A DNA stretch of 54,908 bases from Thiogranum sp. (GTDB taxonomy: Bacteria > Pseudomonadota > Gammaproteobacteria > DSM-19610). The stretch is from positions 1 to 54,908 of the forward strand of contig JASBSS010000006.1 of NCBI GenBank assembly GCA_030148805.1, read 5' to 3'. Below the pieces are notes generated by a model. That model ran no database searches. It was given only the letters and a program-made list of their open reading frames with translations, and was not told the DNA's origin. The translations under genes and the position numbers were made by a program. This document shows positions 40,260 to 50,260 of the stretch, one piece after another (positions within the stretch are counted from its first letter, which is position 1; every line of letters begins with the position of its first letter).

Positions 40260-42854
40260 TTAGCGTGGCGGACGACGGTATTCGCGGGTGATGCCTTTGC
40301 CGTCGAGACAGGCCACGCGGTCGCTGTCCTCCAGCTTGCAGCTCATGGCATATTCGCTCACCTGCCAGTCCTGGCCGACGCCCGAGCCGCTTTCACCGAC
40401 CAGTTTGACCAGGGTCTTATAGGACATTTCAAACAGCCCCTCCGGCGAAAACCCGCTGAGCTGGCTTTCGACCTTGTACAGGGCGGTGCCGTATTGGGTC
40501 TTGACGTTCTGCGGGACGCTCACACAACTGATGCCCGCCCCCTCAGGCTTGCAATAGGTGGTCTCGGAGGGCAGCAACGAAGCGGGCTTGTTGCCACTGT
40601 TCCAGCGCCCGCCAAGCAGCAGGGCGCGCACTTCCTCGGCGGTCGCCGACGGTGGCGCTTTGGCCGCGGCGACGTGGGTTTTCGGCTGGGAAGGCGCCAC
40701 CGGTGCCACTGTGGGGGCGGGGGCTGTCGCCGGCGCCGGTGTCGGTGCCGCAGCAGGCGCGGATGCAACCGGCGCGGCGGCGCTATCGACACGGGCCCGC
40801 GCCAGCTGGCTGGAAAAGCGCTGCTGCGCGGCCTGTTGGAGTTGTTCCCGGCGGGCCGCGATGGCGGCCGCATCGGGGCCGTCGGCTGCGGCCTGCCGGG
40901 TCTCCGGCGGCGTTGCCTGCGCCGCCGGCTCCCCAGGCGGCGCCGCGGCCGGGGTCGGCGCCGCGGGTTTCGCCGTCCGGGACGGCGGAGGCACGGCATG
41001 GCCACCTTCTCCGACAGGTGGAGCGGTGGAGTCCGTGGCATCCGCCGGTCGAGCTGACGGCGGTTGCAGGCTACTGGGCGGCGCGGGCCTGGCCGCCGCC
41101 GGGGCCGGCGTGGCGCCAGATGGCGCGACGGCTGCGGCGGAAGGCGCGGCTTGCGGGGGAGCCTGCGTTTCACGCTCTGGAGATGCGTCCGCAGCACCCG
41201 TCGCAGGCGAACCGACCTGAGGAGGGTCGCCGGCGGCGGATGAAGGCTCCTGTACCTGGGGTTCCTGCACCTGGGGTTCCTGCCCACTGGCGGCCGGTCC
41301 TGGTTCTATCGCCGCTAGGCTCTGGTCCGGCTGCCCGGGTTGCGACGGATTGCGCTGGATCGTGCCCTTTTCGCCGCCCCCCGCTCCCGCCAGCGGGTCG
41401 GTGGTCTCGGCACCCGGAGACAGACCCTCGGCCGAAGCGCCCTCGCCCTGACCCGGGACGGCGGGCTGGAGCGCCTCGGACCGGGGAGGGTTGGGCAAGC
41501 GCTCGCCTTCGGGGTTGGCGGGCTGTTGCGCGCCCCCGCCGACGAAATAAGCCGCGATGGCTGCCAGCACGAAAATGCCGACCACCAGGTAACCCTTACT
41601 GCCGCTGGAGGGCTTCTCCGCCGCCGTCCGCTGCGGCCTGATCAGCGTGTCTGGATCCACGCTGGGCGGCGGGTAGCGGCGCGCGGAGCCCGGCGGCGGT
41701 CGTTTCCGCCCGCGACCGCGGGCCGAGGCCGCCATCGCCGCTTCGTCGGCCCGGCCGGGCGGCGGGCGGGAGCGGCTGCCCGGCAGGTTGGCGCTGTCCA
41801 GGCGCATGCCGGGCGCCGCGCGTCGACCGCCCCCCTGACCGGCGGCCACTCGCTGCTGTTCGGGCTGCGCCGCCGTCGCCGCTTCCGTCGCCACTTCCAC
41901 CGATTCGGGCACCGCCGCCCTGGGTACCGCTTCGGCCACCTTGCCGGGGCGAGGCAATACGCGCGGCTTGGCGTTCGGGTCCCGCGGCTGGAGCAACAGC
42001 GCCTGTTCCTCTATCAGGGGCTGCGCGCCCAGCAGATGTTCCTCTTTCAATCCCTCAATGACCGTCTGCGCGTCGGCGACGCTCAGCTGGTGCTTGCGCT
42101 CCATGCCACCATAGAGAAACAGCCGATTGGCGATCAGATTGATGCGCCGCGGCGTGCCCCCGCTGTATCGATAAATGAGCCTCAACGCCCCTTCGTCGAT
42201 CGACGGGTCGCCCTTCCAACCCACCTTGGTGAGACGGTGCTCGATGTAATCGATCGTTTCGTCATAACCCAGCGGTTCCAGGGTCGTGGCGGCAACGAGT
42301 CGTTGCTGGAGATGCTCCATCCCGGGCGAATGAATCAGTTCGAGCAGCTTTTCCTGACCGACCAGACAAATCTGCAGCAACAATTGGTACTGGTACTGCA
42401 GATTAGCCAGCAGACGCAATTCCTCCAACGCATTGGCCGAAAGGCCCTGGGCCTCGTCGACAATCAGCATCGCCCGCTGGCCGCCGCGCAGCTTCTTGAC
42501 CAGAAAGGCCTCGATCTCGATCACCAGCGCCGCCTTGTCCAGGCCCTCGGCCTGGATGCCGAAGGCGCTGGCGACCATGTGCAGCAGATCGCGCGATTCC
42601 AGTTGGGTGCTGGTGAGCGTGGCCACCTGCACCCGGGTGCGGTCCAGGGTGGCGAGGATTTCGCTGATCAGCGTGGTCTTGCCGGTGCCGGGGCCCCCAC
42701 TGATGGCGATGAAGCCCTCGCCCTGATAAATGGCATAATCCAGATAGGCCTTGGCGCTGGCATAGCTGGTATGGTGCAGCGAGAACCGATAATCCGGACC
42801 CAACCGGAAGGGTTCGCCGCTAAATCCATAAAAGCTTCTGTAAACGTCGAGCAT
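40260..42854 (-). CDS. ExeA/GspA-like AAA ATPase with long Pro/Ala linker and C-terminal domain
   Basis: 864 residues. The N-terminal ~280 residues are an ExeA-type AAA ATPase (MLDVYRSFYGFSGEPFRLGP, Walker A GGPGTGKTT, Walker B MLIVDEAQGLS), as found beside exopolysaccharide/PEP-CTERM loci and type II secretion. A basic cytoplasmic region leads to one membrane helix (YLVVGIFVLAAIAAYFVGGG, about 425-445). About 270 periplasmic residues dominated by Pro, Ala and Gln follow, then a compact domain of about 100 residues with Cys (YCKPEGAGISCVSVPQN, EYAMSCKLEDSDRVACLDGK). It may couple ATP use to envelope assembly of the exopolysaccharide machine. Confidence 0.82.
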   Translation of the reverse strand: MLDVYRSFYGFSGEPFRLGPDYRFSLHHTSYASAKAYLDYAIYQGEGFIAISGGPGTGKTTLISEILATLDRTRVQVATLTSTQLESRDLLHMVASAFGIQAEGLDKAALVIEIEAFLVKKLRGGQRAMLIVDEAQGLSANALEELRLLANLQYQYQLLLQICLVGQEKLLELIHSPGMEHLQQRLVAATTLEPLGYDETIDYIEHRLTKVGWKGDPSIDEGALRLIYRYSGGTPRRINLIANRLFLYGGMERKHQLSVADAQTVIEGLKEEHLLGAQPLIEEQALLLQPRDPNAKPRVLPRPGKVAEAVPRAAVPESVEVATEAATAAQPEQQRVAAGQGGGRRAAPGMRLDSANLPGSRSRPPPGRADEAAMAASARGRGRKRPPPGSARRYPPPSVDPDTLIRPQRTAAEKPSSGSKGYLVVGIFVLAAIAAYFVGGGAQQPANPEGERLPNPPRSEALQPAVPGQGEGASAEGLSPGAETTDPLAGAGGGEKGTIQRNPSQPGQPDQSLAAIEPGPAASGQEPQVQEPQVQEPSSAAGDPPQVGSPATGAADASPERETQAPPQAAPSAAAVAPSGATPAPAAARPAPPSSLQPPSARPADATDSTAPPVGEGGHAVPPPSRTAKPAAPTPAAAPPGEPAAQATPPETRQAAADGPDAAAIAARREQLQQAAQQRFSSQLARARVDSAAAPVASAPAAAPTPAPATAPAPTVAPVAPSQPKTHVAAAKAPPSATAEEVRALLLGGRWNSGNKPASLLPSETTYCKPEGAGISCVSVPQNVKTQYGTALYKVESQLSGFSPEGLFEMSYKTLVKLVGESGSGVGQDWQVSEYAMSCKLEDSDRVACLDGKGITREYRRPPR

Positions 42855-43125
42855 GGTGGATTATAGGTCCTGATTGGTCATCCGCAGGTCAAGCATACGT
42901 CGCTGGCGCGGCGATGGCGACAGCTTACTACATTCGTCTCTAGCAAATTATCGCAACCTTAGGAAGAATCATCAAAATCCCTGTCAGATTTGACTGACCG
43001 ACCGGCGCGGCCACGAAAAAACCCGACAGGAAGGCGGAAAAGGCTTGACTTGATCGGCTCCAGCCCGGATTCTAGAGCCTGCGCAAGCAGTTACCTTCTC
43101 ACCGCCCCGGTTTAGAGGCCAAAAA
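42855..43125. other. Divergent promoter region of the ExeA-like gene and a small secreted protein
   Basis: This 271-nt gap is AT-richer than its flanks. TTGACT at about 43042 with ATTCTA 18-19 nt downstream could be a plus-strand promoter for the gene at 43126. No RNA gene seen. Confidence 0.35.
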
Positions 43126-43458
43126 GTGATAAAAAATCCCATCGTTCAGTTTTTGGCCTGGTTTCTGCTCCTGAACCCGCCGCTGTTCGCTCAGGACGCC
43201 ATCCAGATCGAAATCGACAGCGCCCCGGTGGAAGTGGAAATCCCCCCGCCGGAGCACCCCGCCGGCCAACCGCAACCGGCTCCCGCGCCCAAGCAGGCGC
43301 AGACGCCACCGCCGCCGAAGCCTAAGACGGAAAAGGAAAGCGGGGGCGGCTATGGCGTGGCGGTCGGTATCGGCGCGTTGGTCGCCGGCCTGCTGGCGGC
43401 GCTGGCCGGTGGCGGGGGCGGCGGCAGCGGCGGGGGCGGCTCGACGCCGCAGCATTAA
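43126..43458 (+). CDS. Secreted Pro- and Gly-rich protein
   Basis: 110 residues with GTG start at 43126 and GAGG at the right distance. A signal-like N-terminus (IVQFLAWFLLLNPPLFAQ) precedes a short acidic segment, a Pro/Gln-rich stretch (residues about 38-65), then a hydrophobic glycine-zipper-like helix (GVAVGIGALVAGLLAALAGG) and an almost pure Gly tail ending STPQH. It may anchor in a membrane. Its stop overlaps the wzz stop convergently. No family recognised; the opposite strand is also open, so confidence is moderate. Confidence 0.55.
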   Translation: MIKNPIVQFLAWFLLLNPPLFAQDAIQIEIDSAPVEVEIPPPEHPAGQPQPAPAPKQAQTPPPPKPKTEKESGGGYGVAVGIGALVAGLLAALAGGGGGGSGGGGSTPQH

Positions 43459-44459
43459 ACCCGAGAGGCCGTCTTCGGCCGGGCGGCGACGGTCCGCTCG
43501 ACCGGAGGGCGGCGCGTCGCATTGAGCAGCAGCGCCAGCAGGATGCCGACGAACAACCCCCCCAATGTCCCCAACGTCACCAGGGAGACGGGGTTCGGTC
43601 TGAACGGCTCTTCCGGAACCACCGCTTTATCGATCACCTTGAACGCATAATCGTGATGGATGTTGGCCAGAATGATTTTCTTCATTTCCGATTCGATCAA
43701 CCGATGCAACACCTGCTGCAGCTCGACCACGGTGGTACGCGTCAATTGGTCCTGCAAATAGGCAATGGCGTTGTTGGAAGTCTCCACGGCCTCGTGCCGC
43801 AGCACGGCGTTGACCTCCCCGACCATGGCGTTAGCCCACTGGGCGGCCAGCTCGGGATCGCTCCATTCGACCGACAACGTCACCAGTCCGGTGCTGCGAT
43901 CCCTGCGGATACGGCCCACCTCTTCGCTGAATTTCTCGTACCCGTCCCAGAGCGTGGGAATTCTCTTTTCCGACAGGCCCGCCTTCCAGCGGCCGGCCGC
44001 GGCGTCCCACCGATCGGCGAACAACAGCGGCAACAGTTTGTGGGTCCTGATGAAGTTTTGGGTAAACTGACGCGATTGCAGTGTGGCGATCGATTCCTCG
44101 CGCCTGTCCTTGCGATCGACTTTGATCCCCGCCAGCGCCGCCAAGTTGCCGAAATCACTCAGGGGCAGGGAATCGTGCTGAGCATCGTCCAGGTCCGCGA
44201 CCGGAGACAACAACACATCAGCACGGTAGAGAGGCGTCATGAGCAACGCGGTCGCGCTCGAGATCAAAGCCGCCAACAGCATCAGCCCCAGAATCAGCCG
44301 TCGGTGACGCGTCAGTACCTGCCAGGTGTCCGCAAGGCTGATCTCGTCTCCGTCAGGACCGCCAGGGACGCGCTCGAACACCGTTTCCCCGACCTCGCGC
44401 AAGGCTTCGGGCTCCTGACGCCTCGGCTTCGCCCGACCGGGGTCGCGCCGGGCGTGCAT
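43455..44459 (-). CDS. Wzz-family polysaccharide chain-length/co-polymerase protein
   Basis: 334 residues from ATG 44459, overlapping the wza stop (ATGA). After an Arg-rich N-terminus come TM1 (LILGLMLLAALISSATALLM, about 80-100) and the periplasmic Wzz domain (MTPLYRADVLLSPV, LAALAGIKVDRKDRREESIA). TM2 follows (SLVTLGTLGGLFVGILLALL) with the usual PxxP before it (PFRPNP). There is no tyrosine-kinase domain, so it is the Wzz/PCP-1 or split PCP-2 type. It sets polymer length with Wzy and Wza in the inner membrane. Confidence 0.88.
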   Translation of the reverse strand: MHARRDPGRAKPRRQEPEALREVGETVFERVPGGPDGDEISLADTWQVLTRHRRLILGLMLLAALISSATALLMTPLYRADVLLSPVADLDDAQHDSLPLSDFGNLAALAGIKVDRKDRREESIATLQSRQFTQNFIRTHKLLPLLFADRWDAAAGRWKAGLSEKRIPTLWDGYEKFSEEVGRIRRDRSTGLVTLSVEWSDPELAAQWANAMVGEVNAVLRHEAVETSNNAIAYLQDQLTRTTVVELQQVLHRLIESEMKKIILANIHHDYAFKVIDKAVVPEEPFRPNPVSLVTLGTLGGLFVGILLALLLNATRRPPVERTVAARPKTASRV

Positions 44460-46954
44460 CAGAAGACCCCCACGGCGTGGGCGCTGGCGGCGGTGATGGC
44501 CAGCTGGTAGATGATCTGACTCACATTGGTCCACAGGTTGATCGGGCGCACCCGATCGACATCCAGCGGCACGACAATGGTGTCGCCGGGCAGGATCTCG
44601 GCGTCGCCGGGAGGGAACCAGTGCCTGCCGGCATCGACACTCCCGTCCGCGCGTATCACGTAGATGCGACTCGTATCCGCCTTACTGGTTGCGCCACCGC
44701 TCATGTTGACATACCGGTCGCGATCGAAACCGCGCGTATAGAGGTGAGAGGTAGGATAGAACACTTCACCGGTCACCGTCACTTCCTGGGTGATCGCCGG
44801 AATGTAGAGTTTGTCCCCATCGGCCAGGGTCACGTCGTAGTCGCTACGTCGCCCGGCGCGCGTATCCTCCAGCAACTCCGGCAGATTGATCACCAGGCGC
44901 CCGGTCGGCTCTATGCCCCGCAACTGGTCACCGAGCTGGCGCACGATCTCCAGTGAGCTCCCCTTGCCGCTATCTTCCTGAGCCAACTTTAACGACAGCG
45001 ACGCCAGATCCGCCTCGAGCCTGCGCCGCATCTCATCCAGACGCTTGCGTTCACGCTCCTGCAGCTCCTTGCGCAGGAACAGGGCACCGCGGGGAAAAGC
45101 CATGTCGGTGAGCCCACCGGCGCGTTGCAGCAGATTACTCAGCTGCTCGCCCCGGGCGATGGGATAAATCCCCGGGAATCTCACTTCGCCTCGGATCTCC
45201 ACACTCACCGCGCTGGCCCATTCCGGCAGCCGTTGAATATGCAGATTATCGTGCGGATTCAGCGCCAGGTCGGCAGCGTGCCCGCCGGCGAGGATGGCTT
45301 TCAGGTCCACCTTGACGTGCGCCACCTCGCGATAGCTGCCATCGACGATCTCGTAGCGGGTCAGCTCGGCGCCAAGCGCATAGGCCGCCTCGGCGAGGCC
45401 GCCACCGGCGCGGATCAGATCGCTGACCCGCATCGAGGGCACCAGCGGATAGTCACCGGGGTCGCGCACCAGTCCGCCGACCGATACGACACGGGCCGGC
45501 CGTTGGAAACTCGCCTGCTGTTTCAGCGTATCCACCAATTGACCGACGACCACGTCGCGGTCGACGCTGGTGTCGAACACCATGACTTCATCGCGGGCCT
45601 GCAGCGCGACATTGTCCTTCGATGCCGGGTGTTCGATGGCCTCGCCGAGTCGAACCGCCAGCGCCACGATGTGTCCGTCCGGCGGCATCTCCCGCCGGAT
45701 CAGCGCGTAGTTGAGGTCCGCGCGCGGCAGCAGGCCCTGTTCGATCGAAGGGATCAGATCGGCGACCCGCATCCCGGCATGCCACTGATAGCCCCCCGGA
45801 CGCGGAACATGCCCGGATAGCAGCACGATGTCCTGCATCTTTTCCAGGACCGAATAGACCCGCAAGACATCACCAGAGCGTAGGCCGGTCTGGCGGTGTT
45901 GGCCATCGCCGAGGTCCACGTCGACTAGCGTGCGCTCTCCCCGGGCGTTGATGCGCTCGATTTGCGAGGCCGCCGGGTAGGCCGTCGGCAACAGCCCGCC
46001 GCTCAACTTCAGCAACTGTCCCAGATTGCGTTCGCCTTTCAGTTCATAGATCGCGGGCCGCTTCACTTCGCCGGCCACGCCTACCGTCGCACCCACCGGC
46101 GGGATGAAAATCACATCACCAGGCTGCAGACGCCGGTCGCCGCTGGTGTCGCCGTGCAGCAGCAGGTCGTAGAGATCCAGACGGGCGACGATCTTCCCCC
46201 GGCGTTTGAGCTGGATGTCGCGCAGGGAACCCATCGGCTTGACCCCACCACTGACAAACAGCGCGTTGGTCAAGGTGGAAAGCGCACTGACGGTATAAGA
46301 CCCCGGTCGATTGGCCTCTCCGAGCACGAACACGCGAATGGAACGCAAGGCGCCGAGACTGATCACGGCCTGTTCTCCCAGCAACTGGCGCTTGATCTGC
46401 TCTTTGAGCATGCTCTGCATCTCGGCGAAACTCAGCCCCGCCACGCTCAGCGGACCCAGTTTGGGAAAATGCAGCTGACCGTCGCGCGAGACCGTCAGGT
46501 TGTACTGCGCCGGCTCCTTGCCGAAAAGCTGGACGTTGACCGTGTCACCGGGACCGATGACGTAATCGGGATCCACGGGAATATCGGTGGCCGGCGCGAA
46601 GGTCGTCGGCGCGCCCGCGAAAAGATCATAGCCGAAGGGCTGCAACGGGGCGTTCTCGTCACGCGCCTCCTCCTGCGGAACCGGCCCGGTTGGCGACGGC
46701 TCGGTGACCGATTGCGTGGCAGGCGACGGCAACGGCGCCACCAGCCTGGGCGGCGCGGGCGTGGTGTCGCTGGGACCGACACTCTCCGGTTGCCAGGCGT
46801 CAAGCAACTGGCTCTGCTGCTCGGGCGAGAGCTGCTTGAACCGCTGTATCTGCTCTGGGCTGGGCGCTTGTGCCAGCACTGAGGAGGAAAAGAAGGCCAC
46901 AACCGCGGCGGCGAGAACGGGGGCAAGACAGTCAAGTTTGTGCTTAAAGTTCAT
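44459..46954 (-). CDS. Polysaccharide export protein, Wza-like with multiple SLBB domains
   Basis: 831 residues, much longer than E. coli Wza (379). A signal peptide (LAPVLAAAVVAFFSSSVLA) lacks a lipobox. A Pro-rich linker leads to the poly-export domain (DPDYVIGPGDTVNVQLFGKE, about 130-210), then about five SLBB repeats (VFVLGEANRPGSYTV, VGVAGEVKRPAIYELKG, VLLSGHVPRPGGYQWHAG, VSVGGLVRDPGDYPLVP, VEIRGEVRFPGIYPI). The C-terminus has VTVTGEVFYPTSHLYTRGF and a hydrophobic final helix. It forms the outer-membrane/periplasmic export channel for the polysaccharide and is coupled to Wzz by stop-start overlap. Confidence 0.92.
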   Translation of the reverse strand: MNFKHKLDCLAPVLAAAVVAFFSSSVLAQAPSPEQIQRFKQLSPEQQSQLLDAWQPESVGPSDTTPAPPRLVAPLPSPATQSVTEPSPTGPVPQEEARDENAPLQPFGYDLFAGAPTTFAPATDIPVDPDYVIGPGDTVNVQLFGKEPAQYNLTVSRDGQLHFPKLGPLSVAGLSFAEMQSMLKEQIKRQLLGEQAVISLGALRSIRVFVLGEANRPGSYTVSALSTLTNALFVSGGVKPMGSLRDIQLKRRGKIVARLDLYDLLLHGDTSGDRRLQPGDVIFIPPVGATVGVAGEVKRPAIYELKGERNLGQLLKLSGGLLPTAYPAASQIERINARGERTLVDVDLGDGQHRQTGLRSGDVLRVYSVLEKMQDIVLLSGHVPRPGGYQWHAGMRVADLIPSIEQGLLPRADLNYALIRREMPPDGHIVALAVRLGEAIEHPASKDNVALQARDEVMVFDTSVDRDVVVGQLVDTLKQQASFQRPARVVSVGGLVRDPGDYPLVPSMRVSDLIRAGGGLAEAAYALGAELTRYEIVDGSYREVAHVKVDLKAILAGGHAADLALNPHDNLHIQRLPEWASAVSVEIRGEVRFPGIYPIARGEQLSNLLQRAGGLTDMAFPRGALFLRKELQERERKRLDEMRRRLEADLASLSLKLAQEDSGKGSSLEIVRQLGDQLRGIEPTGRLVINLPELLEDTRAGRRSDYDVTLADGDKLYIPAITQEVTVTGEVFYPTSHLYTRGFDRDRYVNMSGGATSKADTSRIYVIRADGSVDAGRHWFPPGDAEILPGDTIVVPLDVDRVRPINLWTNVSQIIYQLAITAASAHAVGVF

Positions 46955-47003
46955 GGGCTTCGTCTTTACGATGGCCGGCGCGGATGATACTCAGCGGCGT
47001 GGG

Positions 47004-49106
47004 CTATTGGCCCATGCGGCTACCGACACCCTGGTACGGATTGTCCAGCCCGAGTCTGCGCTCGAGCGTAGTGTACAGATCGCCGGGCGAAACCACCATT
47101 TGTCCGACGTCTCGGGTCCAGGGCGCCAGGGACAGCTCGCTGCGCGCCCGGGTATCCCGGGTGAGCATCGACCCCAACGGGATGGACAGGAACAGGCCTT
47201 TGTCGAAATAGGGATCGCCCGGGCTGCCCGGGGGCGTGATGTCCTTGCCGTCGGTGCGGGTGTACCAGGCGCCAAAGGTGATACCGGAGCGGAAACGTCG
47301 CTTCAACTCGAAGCGTACCCCGGTATCCCGTGCCAGGAAGCGGCCGGCGCGCACCGTGGCGGTCACGCCCCAGGCCGGCAGCCGGTAATGGAAATCCCCC
47401 AACAGGGTGACGGTGTCATAGTCGCGGAATTTGAACAGACCGGTGGGGGAGCGCTGGTGCAACCAGTCGGCTGAGAGGTCGGCGGCCCAATTTCCCCGCG
47501 CCGGAAGGTAGAGCGCCTGCCCGCCGGCACCGGCAAACATCAGTTCGTAGAGGCCGGCGGACAAGCGCGTATAGACCCGCTGTCGGGGCTGCAGATATTG
47601 ATTGATCAGCAAACGCGGCAGCTTGAAGCGGCTTTCCTGAAGATACAGGGCGATATCGGAACGCACATGGGGCAGCGTGCTGTTGGAGGCCTGCTCGACC
47701 TTGCTGACGTTCTCGTAGAGCGTCAGCTCCGCGCTGGTCTCGAAAAACCGGCCGGTGCCGATCTGTTTGCGATAGTTGGCGCGGGCGAACAGGTTGAAGC
47801 GCGCCGCGCCGTTCGGATCGTTGAAGAACACACCCAGATTGAAAGGCACGACCTCGAAGCCGCTCAGATCGGTATCCTCGAAGCGGTAACTGATCACGTG
47901 ACCTTCGTCGTTGCGCTGGACCTCGCGGTTGAGCACGGTGAGGTCCTCGGTCAGCGGAATTTCCCGCTCCCGCCCAGTTGCAGCGTCCTTGGAGAGCGGG
48001 TCCGAGTAACTGATCTCCAGATAGTTGTCGAGCTGCTGCCTGGAGATCAGACCGGCGAAGTATCGTCGCAGCTTGTGGGTATTGGTGAAATGGTAGGTCA
48101 GTATCGGCAGATCCTGATCCGTGTAGGTGATACGCAAGTCGCGCATGCCGGCGGGGCCGAGGGACAGGAGGATGCGCGCGGCGCGTCCCACCGCCCGACC
48201 GGTCGAGCGGATGCGGGTATTGGTCAGGCTGACCGCCAGCCCCCGGCCATCGAAGGCAAGGTGGATGTTCTTGTAGTCGTTCTGGTACAGGGCTCGCGCC
48301 AGCCGCGCCGCCGAATCGGTGTCGGCGAGCCACTGACCCATGTCGGCCCGGGGACGATCGACGGGATAGGGATCCGGTTCGTCGATCTTGGGGACGAACT
48401 CCGGTTTCATCAGCGGTACCGAGACGAAGGCGTTGGCACCCAGCTCGTCGTCCTGGGCCGACAGTTGCACCCCGAACCAGTTTCGGCGGTATTCCAACCC
48501 ATAGTTCCAGCCGCCACCGCGCCGCGCCGCGCCGGAGGCAGCCGCCCCCAGGTCGTTGGCGTAATCATAGGCGTCGTATTCAACCACCAGCGAGAAACGC
48601 CGGTTCCACGGCAGCCGATGGCGCACGCCGCCGAACCAGCCGTCGATCCGGTCCGAGCCGTAACCGACGGTATAGTCACTGTCCCCCAGTCGCTTCGACA
48701 GGACGCCGTAGTTGCTCTTGAACACGCCGGTGCCGGTGAAATCCTGCGCGCCCAGCGCCAGGCTGGGCCACCAACCGCGTTCGCGCCACAGCAGGGCCTT
48801 GGCATCGAAGGCCTTGTCCTTGAAGTCCCCGAACCCCCGCCCCAGGCCGCTCGAGAGCCCGCGGATGACGGTGTAGCGCGCGGAAAGCTCCAGCCGTGGC
48901 AACAGACTGATGCTGCTCCATATCGGCAGATAGGGATCGGACCAGCCGACGCCGAGGCGCAGCGTGCCGTCCGCCTCCAGCCGCGCGTCCGGCATGTTGA
49001 TCAGGCCGGTCTGCCCGGAGCTGCTGGGCTGCGCCGCGACCGCACCGGCAGCGGCCACGACCGTGGACAACAACAGGGCCCGGAAAGCCGGGGAATTCGG
49101 GAGCAT
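47004..49106 (-). CDS. YjbH-family outer-membrane exopolysaccharide protein
   Basis: About 700 residues from ATG 49106 with a signal peptide (FRALLLSTVVAAAGAVAAQ); a TTG start at 49166 is possible but would bury the signal. The mature start SSSGQTGLINMPDARLEADG is the YjbH signature, followed by many amphipathic strands (LRLGVGWSDPYLPIWSSISL, VFKSNYGVLSKRLGDSDYTV). YjbH proteins are large outer-membrane barrels that work with Wza/GfcD-type export. It lies 49 nt upstream of wza, in the same operon. Confidence 0.88.
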   Translation of the reverse strand: MLPNSPAFRALLLSTVVAAAGAVAAQPSSSGQTGLINMPDARLEADGTLRLGVGWSDPYLPIWSSISLLPRLELSARYTVIRGLSSGLGRGFGDFKDKAFDAKALLWRERGWWPSLALGAQDFTGTGVFKSNYGVLSKRLGDSDYTVGYGSDRIDGWFGGVRHRLPWNRRFSLVVEYDAYDYANDLGAAASGAARRGGGWNYGLEYRRNWFGVQLSAQDDELGANAFVSVPLMKPEFVPKIDEPDPYPVDRPRADMGQWLADTDSAARLARALYQNDYKNIHLAFDGRGLAVSLTNTRIRSTGRAVGRAARILLSLGPAGMRDLRITYTDQDLPILTYHFTNTHKLRRYFAGLISRQQLDNYLEISYSDPLSKDAATGREREIPLTEDLTVLNREVQRNDEGHVISYRFEDTDLSGFEVVPFNLGVFFNDPNGAARFNLFARANYRKQIGTGRFFETSAELTLYENVSKVEQASNSTLPHVRSDIALYLQESRFKLPRLLINQYLQPRQRVYTRLSAGLYELMFAGAGGQALYLPARGNWAADLSADWLHQRSPTGLFKFRDYDTVTLLGDFHYRLPAWGVTATVRAGRFLARDTGVRFELKRRFRSGITFGAWYTRTDGKDITPPGSPGDPYFDKGLFLSIPLGSMLTRDTRARSELSLAPWTRDVGQMVVSPGDLYTTLERRLGLDNPYQGVGSRMGQ

Positions 49107-49302
49107 GGACTCGGCAATCGGCGGTTGCGGGGAGGCGGCGCAGGCGCTCCCGATTCTGTTCAGCAAGAAAATGCGGGCTAGGCCGGCGCCGGTCCGGGCG
49201 CCGCCACGGCGTCGTAAAAGAAGGACTTTACAACAAAATCACGGCCGGCGTCATGCGGCCTGGACGGCGACCCCACTCCCGGCGGGGCCACCCAGGAGAG
49301 GT

Positions 49303-50229
49303 TCAACCGGCCTGTTTTACCAATTGGGCGATCTTGTCGCCGTTTTCACCGAAGCGCTGATGCAGATAGTCGAGGAAATCCTGGCTCAGCTCGGGGTGCT
49401 GCAACGCGTATTCCACCGTGGCGCGCAGATAACCCAACTTGCTGCCACAATCGTAACGTTGCCCCTTGAATTCGTACGCCAGCACCTGCTCTTCCTTCAA
49501 CAGGGCTGCGATCGCGTCGGTCAACTGGACTTCGCCACCGGCCCCTTTGGGGATGGTCTCCAGCAGATCGAAAATCCGCGGGGTCAGGATATACCGGCCC
49601 ACCACCGCCAGGGTCGTCGGCGCGTCGGCAGGCTTCGGTTTCTCGACAATGCTGCTCACCCGACTCAGGCCCGGCGTGATCTCGTCGGACTGGACGATAC
49701 CGTATTTCTCCGTCTCTTCCCGTGGGACCTGCTCCACGCCGAGCAGGCTGCACCGATTGTAGGCAAACGCCGAGGCCATTTGCGCCATACAGGGGGTATC
49801 GCCACCATCGATCAGATCGTCCGCCAGGATGACCGCAAAGGGCTCGTCGCCCACCACCGGACGCGCGCAGAGTACCGCATGCCCGAGCCCCAGCGCCTCC
49901 GGCTGCCGGACGTAGACACAGGAGACCCCTTTTGGTACGACATTGCGCAGAACTTCAAGCAGCTGCGTCTTTCCCTTGCGCTCCAGTTCGGTCTCCATCT
50001 CGAAATTCTTGTCGAAATGGTCCTCGATCGCCCGCTTGCTGCTGCTGGTGACGAAAATCAGCTCCTCGACACCGGCCGCTATGGCCTCCTCGGCCGCATA
50101 CTGGATCAGCGGCTTGTCGACGATCGTGAGCATTTCCTTGGGGTTCGCCTTGGTGGCGGGCAGGAATCGGGTGCCGAGCCCGGCAACCGGAAATACCGCT
50201 TTCTTGATTTGGACTTTCTTGCTGGCCAT
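49303..50229 (-). CDS. galU: UTP-glucose-1-phosphate uridylyltransferase
   Basis: 308 residues. The nucleotidyl-transferase loop [20 protein letters not shown] is followed by [29 protein letters not shown] with the metal Asp, and [20 protein letters not shown]. It makes UDP-glucose for the polysaccharide locus. ATG 50229 is preceded by GGAAC. It lies 31 nt after the FlaA1-like gene, so it is in the same operon, and 196 nt before yjbH. Confidence 0.96.
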   Translation of the reverse strand: MASKKVQIKKAVFPVAGLGTRFLPATKANPKEMLTIVDKPLIQYAAEEAIAAGVEELIFVTSSSKRAIEDHFDKNFEMETELERKGKTQLLEVLRNVVPKGVSCVYVRQPEALGLGHAVLCARPVVGDEPFAVILADDLIDGGDTPCMAQMASAFAYNRCSLLGVEQVPREETEKYGIVQSDEITPGLSRVSSIVEKPKPADAPTTLAVVGRYILTPRIFDLLETIPKGAGGEVQLTDAIAALLKEEQVLAYEFKGQRYDCGSKLGYLRATVEYALQHPELSQDFLDYLHQRFGENGDKIAQLVKQAG

Positions 50230-50260
50230 GGTTCGGGGTTCCTTATGGTTCGGCTATATC

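Noticed and set aside
41340-42866. 508-codon plus-strand open frame opposite the ExeA-like gene
   Set aside because: Low-complexity Arg/Gln translation of the complementary strand; the minus-strand gene has a clear AAA ATPase.
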